A stretch of DNA of 13,220 nucleotides. Origin: an uncultured Sphingomonadales bacterium. GTDB lineage: Bacteria > Pseudomonadota > Alphaproteobacteria > Sphingomonadales > Sphingomonadaceae. Shown piece by piece: positions 1 to 11,343 of this stretch. Below the pieces are notes generated by a model. It was not told where the DNA came from, made no database searches, and saw nothing but the letters and a program-made list of their open reading frames with translations. Each line of letters starts with the position of its first letter. Positions within the stretch are counted from its first letter, which is position 1. A program made the position numbers and the translations under genes. The stretch spans positions 1 to 13,220 of the forward strand of contig CAIPWG010000518.1 in the NCBI GenBank assembly GCA_903868655.1, in the 5' to 3' direction.

Positions 1-3096
<3,096 letters not shown>

Positions 3097-3108
3097 GGGA
3101 GAGCATGC

Positions 3109-4536
3109 ATGATCGATCGCATACTGGCCGGAGTGGCCCTGGCAGCGCTGGCGTCAACTTCGGCCTTTGCCACCGAAGACCCGACAGAAGCCGCGTTTCG
3201 CGCAACGTACAAGGAACTGGTTGAAACCAACACCACGCGATCTGCGGGCAGCTGCACGCTGGCCGCGCAACGCATGGGTGCACATCTGACCGCAGCAGGG
3301 TTCGCCGACAGACAGATCACCTATTTCGCCACGCCCGAAAATCCCAAAGAGGGCGGCTTGGTGGCGATCCTGCCCGGCACATCGAAAACCGAAAAGCCGA
3401 TCCTGCTGCTTGGGCACCTCGACGTGGTTGAAGCCAAGCGCGCGGACTGGACCCGTGATCCGTTCACGCTGGTCGAGGAAAACGGCTATTTCTGGGCGCG
3501 CGGCACTTTCGATGACAAGGCGATGGTCTCGGTCTGGGTCGATACGTTCGCGCGGCTCAAGGCCGGGCATGTCAAACTGCGCCGCACGCTCAAGCTCGCG
3601 CTGACTTGCGGCGAAGAAACCAGCGGTGCGTTCAACGGCGCCCAATGGCTGGCCAAGAACAAGCGTGATCTGATCGATGCCGAATTTGCGCTCAACGAAG
3701 GTGGTGGCGGCATCACCGATGGCAAAGGCCTGGTCGAAGGTGGTCACATTACCGCAATGTCGGTGCAAGTCGGTGAAAAAGCATCACAGGACTATCGTGT
3801 CGAAACCCGCAACCCCGGTGGCCACAGCTCGATCCCGGTGCGCGACAACGCGATCTACCAGCTGTCCGACGCGCTTTTGCGGTTGCGCGATTTCGATTTC
3901 CCCGCCGAACTGAACGATACCACCCGCGCCTTTTTCGCGCGCAGTGGCGCCGCGCGCGGGGGCCCGATTGGTGCGGCAATGCAGACCGTGGCGACTGCTG
4001 CGCCCGACAGTCCGGCCTTCAAACAGGCGGTCGCCTTGCTCGATCACGATCGCAGCATGCATTCCACGCTGCGCACAACCTGCGTGGCCACGATGCTCGA
4101 CGGTGGCCACGCCACCAATGCGCTGCCCCAGCGCGCGGGCGCGATCGTCAATTGCCGGATCTTTCCCGGCCACAGCTTTGCCGAAATCAACGCCAGCCTG
4201 ACAAAAGTGTTCAACGATCCCGGTGTGACGGTCACAACCAACGATCCCGATCACCCGTTGGCCAAAGCCCCGCCGATGGACCCCAAAATAATCGGCCCGA
4301 TCGAAACGCTGAGCGCGCGTTACTTCCCCGGCGTGCCGCTGGTGCCGACCATGTCGACCGGTGCCACCGATGGCATCTATCTCGAAGCGGTGGGCATCCC
4401 GACATATGGCGCGCCCGGTATCTGGGCCAATCCTGATCTCAACGGCATCCACGGGCTGAACGAACACCTCGAAGTGGCATCGCTGCTGAAAGGGCGCGCG
4501 TTTCTTTACGATCTGGTGCTGGCTTACGCAAAATAG
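3109..4536 (+). CDS. Exported M20-family metallopeptidase (tandem copy 2)
   Basis: Second M20-family zinc hydrolase, 475 aa, with a signal peptide ending ALASTSAFA (cleavage near residue 21). Metal and catalytic residues match copy 1: His103 and Asp105 (LLGHLDVV), Asp135 (GTFDDKA), Glu169-Glu170 (TCGEETSG), Glu197 (ALNEGGGG) and His448 (LNGIHGLNE). The lid domain carries the usual NPGGHSS with His239. A purine-rich Shine-Dalgarno, GGGGAGAG at 3096-3103, overlaps the stop codon of copy 1 and sits 5 bp before the ATG, which fixes this start and implies coupled expression. By eye the two proteins are about two-thirds identical over their first 110 aligned residues, and both keep four cysteines at equivalent places (49, 168, 325 and 349 here). 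This points to a tandem duplication kept by selection. The likely role is peptide or amino-acid-conjugate breakdown in the periplasm; the exact substrate is unknown. Confidence 0.92.
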   Translation: MIDRILAGVALAALASTSAFATEDPTEAAFRATYKELVETNTTRSAGSCTLAAQRMGAHLTAAGFADRQITYFATPENPKEGGLVAILPGTSKTEKPILLLGHLDVVEAKRADWTRDPFTLVEENGYFWARGTFDDKAMVSVWVDTFARLKAGHVKLRRTLKLALTCGEETSGAFNGAQWLAKNKRDLIDAEFALNEGGGGITDGKGLVEGGHITAMSVQVGEKASQDYRVETRNPGGHSSIPVRDNAIYQLSDALLRLRDFDFPAELNDTTRAFFARSGAARGGPIGAAMQTVATAAPDSPAFKQAVALLDHDRSMHSTLRTTCVATMLDGGHATNALPQRAGAIVNCRIFPGHSFAEINASLTKVFNDPGVTVTTNDPDHPLAKAPPMDPKIIGPIETLSARYFPGVPLVPTMSTGATDGIYLEAVGIPTYGAPGIWANPDLNGIHGLNEHLEVASLLKGRAFLYDLVLAYAK

Positions 4537-4539
4537 GCG

Positions 4540-4572
4540 CACCCCGGCGTCACCGTGGCACCAGCCGGGGTG
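4540..4572. terminator. Hairpin between convergent genes
   Basis: Perfect 9-bp inverted repeat, CACCCCGGC (4540-4548) and GCCGGGGTG (4564-4572), with a 15-nt loop, in the 42-bp gap between the convergent M20 gene and alpha/beta hydrolase gene. On the minus strand it is followed by CGCCTATTTTG, a short T-rich stretch; on the plus strand there is no T-run. It could end transcription from either side, better for the hydrolase transcript. The long loop and poor T-tracts make this a moderate call. Confidence 0.55.
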
Positions 4573-4578
4573 ATGGTG

Positions 4579-5697
4579 CTATTTCAGAAAGTCGCGGATC
4601 GCGTCGTTGAGGAATTTGCCATCATCCGGCCCGGCGCCCGCGCCTGCCGGATGACCCCACAAGCTGGGGATCGGTTTCAGTGTGGCATGGGGGATGAACG
4701 CGGCTTCGTAGCGGGCGTCTTCGACCGGAAAATAGAGATCGGTGGCGCCGGGCATATAGAGCAAGGGCGTTCTGATCGACTTGAGCGCCTTTTCGGTATC
4801 GCCGTGAAAGCCGGGTGTTGTGCCCACATCGTGGCGTTGCCAGGCACGCATCTGCAAGATCAGATCGTTGGCATCGGCGCCCGGGATAAACTGGGTGCGA
4901 TACATCGCGATGACTTTGTCCAGCGTGACATCAGCAGGCGCGCCCACACGCCACAGTTCCTTGCGCCACCACTCCTGCGAATAGAGCCACGCGGTCCATA
5001 CCAGATTGAACGCTTCGAGACCCTTTTCGGGCGGAGCTTTGTAATCGCCCTTTGCAAACACCGGGTCGGCGGTGATCGCGGCAATCTGGCTTTCCAGCCG
5101 GACAATGCCATGGCCATATGTGCGCCCGGTCCCGGCCGTCGCCACGATCCGGTCGGCAAAATCGGGATAGCTGACGCCCCACTGAAATGCCTGTTGCGCG
5201 CCCATCGAAAACCCGATCACGGCGCGTACGTGGCTCACGCCATAGGTCTGCGCCAGCAGTTGATGCACGATCGTCACGTTATCGCGGATCGTGGTCACGG
5301 GAAAGCGCGGCCCGTGCAAGGGTTCGGGCGTATTGCTGGGCGACGATGACCGGCCATTGCCAAACATTTCGGTGGCCACGATGAAATATTTGCCCGGATC
5401 GAGCGCCAGATCTTTGCCGATCAACCATTCATAGCCATGCCAGTCAGCCATGTAGTGCGACGGCACCAGGATCACATTGTCCTTGGCCGCATTCAGCGTG
5501 CCGTACGTGCCGAAGACAATTCGGGCATCCGGCAACACGGTCCCGGATTCGGTCGTGAAATTGTGAACGGTGAACACGTGTTCTGTCCCTTTGGGCGCAG
5601 CAGGTGTTTCGGCGGCATGGACAGCGGAAAACGACAGCAGGCCCGCAAGCACCGCAAGGGTCGTCGACAGGATCGCAGCACGGCGCAGCACGGGCAT
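4579..5697 (-). CDS. Exported alpha/beta hydrolase, homoserine acetyltransferase-like
   Basis: A 372-aa alpha/beta-fold hydrolase of the MetX (homoserine O-acetyltransferase) superfamily. It has a signal peptide (positive MPVLRR, then a hydrophobic stretch to AVHA, likely cut after Ala28). The catalytic triad is Ser164 in the nucleophile elbow (IGFSMGAQQA), Asp320 (GATDLYFP) and His349 (LWGHPAG). An N-terminal beta-sheet region with a TYGTLN motif and the block around FIVATEMFGNGRSSSPSN are typical of this branch. A genuine MetX is cytoplasmic and usually has GGSMGG at the elbow; the signal peptide and GFSMGA argue against a role in methionine synthesis. An exported esterase, acyltransferase or amidase is more likely. 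The frame is open to an ATG at 5868, but 5697 is chosen because the signal peptide starts there. No strong Shine-Dalgarno is visible. It converges on the M20 pair and is preceded by a 21-bp tandem repeat. Confidence 0.88.
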   Translation of the reverse strand: MPVLRRAAILSTTLAVLAGLLSFSAVHAAETPAAPKGTEHVFTVHNFTTESGTVLPDARIVFGTYGTLNAAKDNVILVPSHYMADWHGYEWLIGKDLALDPGKYFIVATEMFGNGRSSSPSNTPEPLHGPRFPVTTIRDNVTIVHQLLAQTYGVSHVRAVIGFSMGAQQAFQWGVSYPDFADRIVATAGTGRTYGHGIVRLESQIAAITADPVFAKGDYKAPPEKGLEAFNLVWTAWLYSQEWWRKELWRVGAPADVTLDKVIAMYRTQFIPGADANDLILQMRAWQRHDVGTTPGFHGDTEKALKSIRTPLLYMPGATDLYFPVEDARYEAAFIPHATLKPIPSLWGHPAGAGAGPDDGKFLNDAIRDFLK

Positions 5698-5992
5698 AAG
5701 GGCACTTTCGTTTTGAGAACGGTATCTTGCGCTTTGAGAATGGTATCTTGATCCAACGGACCGTGAGTACCGGTCTGACGCAAGCGGCCCTTGCGGGCAA
5801 TCGGTGATCTGTGGAAATTCGGGCCAATTGCCATGACGGCACGCATCGGCGCTTGACGACCCGTTCACACCTGTGGTGCAAGATGCGTATGCGTCATGAA
5901 GCGGTCATGCGGATATTTCATGGTTGCCCCTGCGGGGGCAGCGGGCCTTGCGCGTTGAACAACCGGTCCGGAGCATGCTTCACAAGGCGCTA
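5698..5992. other. Intergenic region between divergent hydrolase and HNH genes
   Basis: This 295-bp gap holds the 21-bp tandem repeat (5709-5750) at its left end and presumably promoters for both genes. TTGACG at 5853-5858 is a fair -35 candidate for the HNH gene, but no good -10 lies 16-18 bp downstream. A small GC hairpin, TGCCCC (5925-5930) and GGGGCA (5935-5940), lies in the HNH leader with no T-run after it. I see no further gene here. Open frames run through it from both neighbours but lack coding character. Confidence 0.5.
5709..5750. repeat. Two contiguous 21-bp direct repeats before the hydrolase start
   Basis: Units 5709-5729 and 5730-5750 match at 19 of 21 positions (differences at 5711/5732 and 5720/5741), with no gap. 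The core is TTTGAGAAYGGTATCTTG. The array ends 11 bp from the hydrolase start codon at 5697. Twenty-one bp is about two helical turns, so two identical sites would lie on one DNA face, as operators often do. It is also a multiple of three, so it would encode a repeated heptapeptide (RYHSQSA, RYRSQNE) if translation began upstream. The repeat itself is certain; its function is inferred. Confidence 0.9.
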
Positions 5993-6643
5993 ATGGAAAG
6001 GGCGGCTGCGGCCAAGCCCCATGGCGGCGATAGCGCCGAGCGTTTCGATATGTCCCGCTATGTGGGCGATGCCGGGTTCGCCGGTCACGGCAACAGCAGG
6101 CATTTGTCGAACTGCCCGGCCTTGGTGCTGAACGCGGACTATACTCCGCTCAGCTACTATCCACTCAGCCTGTGGCCCTGGCAAACCGCGATCAAGGCGG
6201 TGTTCCTCGAACGCGTCGACATTATCGCGACGTACGAGCGCGCGGTGCACAGCCCTTCTCTCTACATGAAAATTCCCAGTGTCATTGCGCTGCGGCAATA
6301 TGTCCGACCCAGCGAATTTCCCGCGTTCACCCGGTTCAACTTGTTCCTGCGCGACAAGTTCATGTGCCAATACTGCGGCAGCCATGAACAATTGACGTTC
6401 GACCATGTCGTGCCGCGCCGGCTGGGCGGGCGCACAACGTGGGAAAATGTCGCCGCGGCCTGCGCCCCGTGCAACATGAAAAAAGGCGGGCGCACCCCCG
6501 AACAGGCGCACATGCGCCTGCTCAATGAACCGATCCGCCCCACTACGTGGCAATTGCAGGACAAAGGTCGCGCGTTTCCGCCCAACTACCTGCACGACAG
6601 CTGGCGTGACTGGCTTTACTGGGATGTCGAGCTGGAAGGGTGA
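5993..6643 (+). CDS. Stand-alone HNH endonuclease family protein
   Basis: A 216-aa protein with a C-terminal zinc-ribbon HNH nuclease domain. Paired Cys125/Cys128 (CQYC) and Cys157/Cys160 (CAPC) bind the structural zinc. The catalytic ββα motif includes Asp137-His138 (TFDHVVP), Asn152 (TWENV) and Asn161 (CNMKKGG). A conserved N-terminal block at about 43-105 (ALVLNADYTPLSYYPLSLW and RAVHSPS) is typical of the small McrA-like HNH proteins (COG1403) common in Alphaproteobacteria. Their biological role is not established, and this one has no methylase, specificity or phage partner beside it. Start choice is uncertain: ATG 5993 has AAGG a few bases upstream, while 5924, 5975 and 6050 are in-frame alternatives. 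The conserved part begins near residue 40, so all keep the domain. The 3' end overlaps the convergent MFS gene by 28 bp. Confidence 0.88.
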   Translation: MERAAAAKPHGGDSAERFDMSRYVGDAGFAGHGNSRHLSNCPALVLNADYTPLSYYPLSLWPWQTAIKAVFLERVDIIATYERAVHSPSLYMKIPSVIALRQYVRPSEFPAFTRFNLFLRDKFMCQYCGSHEQLTFDHVVPRRLGGRTTWENVAAACAPCNMKKGGRTPEQAHMRLLNEPIRPTTWQLQDKGRAFPPNYLHDSWRDWLYWDVELEG

Positions 6644-7854
6644 TCCGCCCCGAGCATGGATGCGCCTTTCAGAAACAGCGCGAGCGCGGCGACGCCGAAA
6701 ACAGTCGATAGCAGCATCGGCATCGTCGGCAGAAATACCCACGCATCGGGGCCACTGCAATGTTCGAGAGCCAGGGCATAAAGCGGCGGGCCAACGATTT
6801 GCGCGATCGAACCGACCGATTGCACTGCGCCCTGCAATTCACCCTGGCTCTTCGCATCGACTGCGCGACTGTTGAGCCCGGAAATCGAGGATTGGACAAA
6901 GCCGTCCAGCGATCCGACTGCGATCGCCAGATAGACCATCCAGGTCTGGGTCGCGATCATGTACAATCCGCTTGCCCCGGCAAGCCCTGCCACACCGAGC
7001 ATCACCGCGCGGCGTTCGCCCAGCAGTGGCAGCACGCGGCGCAAACCCAGGCCCTGGACCAAGGCCGAACTCAGCCCGACCAGCGCCAGCGCCCAGCCGA
7101 CCTGCCTTGCGGAAAAGCCATAAGCCGCAATCGCCATATACGACCACACCGCCGGATAGACGATATGCGACAGTTGCCACACGCCCAGGGCTGCGACAAA
7201 CCACAAGACGGTCTTGTTCTGGCCGCGCAACGCACGCAAGGCTGACAGCGCATTGGCCTTGCGCCAGTCAAACGGACGGCGGTTTTCAAACCCGAGGGAT
7301 TCTTTCAGGAACACCAGACCAAACAGGAAATTGGCCAGCGCCAGCACCGCAGCCGCCAGAAACGGCAGGCGCGGCTCGATTGAACCGAGCATTCCGCCAA
7401 GCGCTGGGCCGATCACAAAACCCAACCCGAATGCCAGCCCGACCAGGCCAAAGCTGGCCGCGCGCTTTTCGGGCGGAGTGATGTCGGCGATGTAGGCATA
7501 GGCAGCGGAAAAGCTTGCCCCGGTCACCCCCGCCAGCAAACGGCCGACGATCAACCAGCCGAACACTGGCGCGCCCCATTGCAACAGGTAATCTAGCCCC
7601 AGCGCCAGCACTGCCACCAGCATCACCGGACGTCGGCCAAACCGATCAGACAAGTTGCCGATGATCGGCGCGCAGACAAACTGCATCATCGCGTACCCGG
7701 CGCTGAGCCAGCCGGCATAGCCCGCCGCCACGCTGACCGAGACATGCGCCAGACTCATGATCAAACCCGGCAGGACCGGGATGACAATGCCGAACCCCAG
7801 CATGTCGATCAGCACGACAACAAACACAAACCCGAGCGAGGCGCGATGCATCAT
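6616..7854 (-). CDS. TetA-like MFS transporter (TCR/Tet family)
   Basis: A 412-aa inner-membrane major facilitator with about 12 hydrophobic helices, most like the tetracycline-resistance (TCR/Tet) drug:H+ antiporters. Helix 1 has LIDMLGFGIVIPVLP with Asp17. Motif A, GNLSDRFGRRP at 66-76, lies in the loop between helices 2 and 3. Motif C of antiporters, GLAFGLGFVIGPALGG at 139-154, is in helix 5. A hydrophilic central loop lies at about 186-214. Two ATGs (7854, 7851) are adjacent; AGGA lies about 10 bp before the first. It follows the nitronate monooxygenase-like gene by 34 bp on the same strand, so it is probably co-transcribed. Proteins of this branch export varied small molecules; the sequence does not show that tetracycline is the substrate. 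The C-terminal codons overlap the HNH gene in antisense. Confidence 0.9.
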   Translation of the reverse strand: MMHRASLGFVFVVVLIDMLGFGIVIPVLPGLIMSLAHVSVSVAAGYAGWLSAGYAMMQFVCAPIIGNLSDRFGRRPVMLVAVLALGLDYLLQWGAPVFGWLIVGRLLAGVTGASFSAAYAYIADITPPEKRAASFGLVGLAFGLGFVIGPALGGMLGSIEPRLPFLAAAVLALANFLFGLVFLKESLGFENRRPFDWRKANALSALRALRGQNKTVLWFVAALGVWQLSHIVYPAVWSYMAIAAYGFSARQVGWALALVGLSSALVQGLGLRRVLPLLGERRAVMLGVAGLAGASGLYMIATQTWMVYLAIAVGSLDGFVQSSISGLNSRAVDAKSQGELQGAVQSVGSIAQIVGPPLYALALEHCSGPDAWVFLPTMPMLLSTVFGVAALALFLKGASMLGADHPSSSTSQ

Positions 7855-7888
7855 GCGATGAGTATCCTGATTGAGCCCGGTCAGCGCC

Positions 7889-8911
7889 TCACGCCAATTC
7901 GAGGCGTTTGGCCCGCGCCACTTCGCATTCGCTCAACAGATTGGCGATGATCGTGGCCACCGGCAATTCTTCGGTCACCAATCCCACCGATTGCCCCGCC
8001 ATGATCGACCCGCGTTCGACATCACCATCGACCACCGCGCGACGCAGCGCACCAGCCCAGAAATGTTCGATCTCGAGTTGCGCTGCACCCATATCGAGAT
8101 CACCGGCATCCAACGCGCGGGCAACTTCGATCTGCTTGGCGGTGAATTCCTCGGTTCCCTTGTTCTTCAACGCCCGCACCGGGATCACTGGCAAACGCGG
8201 ATCGACTTGAACCGACGCAATCGCATCGCGCGCATTGGCGCGGAAAAACGCCTTTTTGAAATTCGCGTGTGCAATCGATTCACTGGCGGCGGCAAAGCGC
8301 GTCCCCAGTTGCACGCCTGCGGCACCCATTTCGAGATAGCCCGCCATTGCTTCGCCACGACCGATACCACCGGCCACAAACACGATATGCTCTTCGGCCA
8401 GCGCGGGCAGGAATTCCTGCGCCAGCACCCCGGTCGACACCGGACCGATGTGACCGCCCGCTTCGCTGCCTTCGATCACCAGCGCGTCGGCGCCGCTGCG
8501 AAACAGTTTTTTGGCCAGTGCAATCGTCGGCGCAAACACCAGCACCTTGGCGCCATAGGCCTTGATCGCTTCGATACTGCCCTTGGGCGGAATGCCCCCG
8601 GCCAGCACGACATGGCTGACTTTATGCTTGGCTGTCACTGCGATCAGATCAAACAACATCGGGTGCATCGTGATCAGGTTTACGCCAAACGGCTTGTCGG
8701 TAAGCGTGCGGGTCGCAGTGATTTCAGCGTCGAGCAGCGCGGGAGTCATGGCGCCACATGCAATTACGCCAAAGCCGCCGGCATTGCTGATCGCCGAAAC
8801 CAGATTGCGTTCCGAGACCCAGCTCATCGCGCCACACAGGATTGCGTGCTCGCTACCCAGAAATTCGGCGCCGCGCGCCATGAGGGCTGCTGTCTTTGGA
8901 TAGGCGGTCAT
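7889..8911 (-). CDS. Nitronate monooxygenase-family flavoprotein
   Basis: A 340-aa FMN-dependent TIM-barrel enzyme of the 2-nitropropane dioxygenase family (COG2070). Members oxidise alkyl nitronates; the fold is shared with enoyl-ACP reductase FabK. Seen in the sequence: an N-terminal GAMSWVSERNLVSAISNAGG block, SEAGGHIGP at 149-157 with His154 at the catalytic-base position of nitronate monooxygenases, and the FMN-phosphate motif GGIGRGEAMAGYLEMGA at 181-197, followed by VQLGTRF. The start at 8911 is chosen because homology begins there. The frame is open to 9028, but that extension has no conserved character. AGGA lies 12 bp upstream of the start, longer than ideal, within a segment able to form competing stems. 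It is the first gene of a probable two-gene unit with the MFS transporter and is divergent from katG. The substrate is uncertain. Confidence 0.88.
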   Translation of the reverse strand: MTAYPKTAALMARGAEFLGSEHAILCGAMSWVSERNLVSAISNAGGFGVIACGAMTPALLDAEITATRTLTDKPFGVNLITMHPMLFDLIAVTAKHKVSHVVLAGGIPPKGSIEAIKAYGAKVLVFAPTIALAKKLFRSGADALVIEGSEAGGHIGPVSTGVLAQEFLPALAEEHIVFVAGGIGRGEAMAGYLEMGAAGVQLGTRFAAASESIAHANFKKAFFRANARDAIASVQVDPRLPVIPVRALKNKGTEEFTAKQIEVARALDAGDLDMGAAQLEIEHFWAGALRRAVVDGDVERGSIMAGQSVGLVTEELPVATIIANLLSECEVARAKRLELA

Positions 8912-8923
8912 GATATCGATCGT

Positions 8924-8950
8924 TCCTGAGAGCGTGTCAGGACGTTCCTG
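8924..8950 (-). promoter_or_regulatory. Dyad-rich leader of the nmo-like gene
   Basis: Two mutually exclusive stems share one arm. Stem A pairs TCCTGA (8924-8929) with TCAGGA (8937-8942), 6 bp with a 7-nt loop. Stem B pairs CAGGA (8938-8942) with TCCTG (8946-8950), 5 bp with a 3-nt loop. On the minus-strand transcript stem A would cover the AGGA that is the only Shine-Dalgarno candidate for the nmo start at 8911. CGTTCCTG occurs twice, 22 bp apart (8921 and 8943), so a protein operator is an equally good reading. Function is inferred only. Confidence 0.35.
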
Positions 8951-9017
8951 TCCCGAACAGCCGCTGCGCGTCCCTTTACGGTGGGTCGCAAGACTGGGCA
9001 AGAGCCGCATAGCACCG

Positions 9018-9067
9018 TAATCGATCAAGTCGATGTCTATGACGATTTTAACTCGTTTTATCGATTA
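9018..9067. promoter_or_regulatory. Inverted repeat and AT-rich core upstream of katG
   Basis: TAATCGAT (9018-9025) and its reverse complement ATCGATTA (9060-9067) form an 8-bp inverted repeat with a 34-bp spacer. The stretch between is notably AT-rich (about 9036-9067) for this GC-rich DNA, so the katG promoter core probably lies here, 50-80 bp before the start. Peroxide-inducible katG genes are commonly OxyR-controlled. A CTAT at 9037 fits the OxyR half-site, but the other three tetranucleotides at 11-bp steps match poorly, so I do not call an OxyR box. Confidence 0.35.
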
Positions 9068-9101
9068 ACCCATAGAAGCTAACCCGGCATTCGCCCCTTG
9101 A

Positions 9102-11291
<2,190 letters not shown>

Positions 11292-11308
11292 CCGAGGCGC
11301 CTATCTGG

Positions 11309-11329
11309 CCCTGCCCCGTCGGGGCAGGG
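11309..11329. terminator. GC-rich hairpin between convergent katG and lysC
   Basis: Perfect 9-bp stem, CCCTGCCCC (11309-11317) and GGGGCAGGG (11321-11329), with a 3-nt loop. It starts 18 bp after the katG stop and lies 15 bp beyond the lysC stop. The stem is strong and symmetric, so it could act on both transcripts. Neither side has a T-run, so it is not a textbook intrinsic terminator; it may also protect the 3' ends. Confidence 0.6.
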
Positions 11330-11343
11330 TCGGGTGGGGCGGC

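Noticed and set aside
5925..5940. GC hairpin TGCCCC-TGCG-GGGGCA upstream of the HNH gene, considered as a terminator.
   Set aside because: The stem is short, no T-run follows on either strand, and it lies between divergent genes where no terminator is needed.
8922..8958. An alphaproteobacterial LexA box (GTTC-N7-GTTC) before the nmo-like gene.
   Set aside because: The two GTTC copies are 22 bp apart, and the 7-bp-spaced partner is GAAC, not GTTC, so the SOS consensus is not met.
9026..9062. A four-part OxyR box before katG.
   Set aside because: Only CTAT at 9037 matches fully. The other three tetranucleotides at 11-bp steps match two, two and none of four positions.
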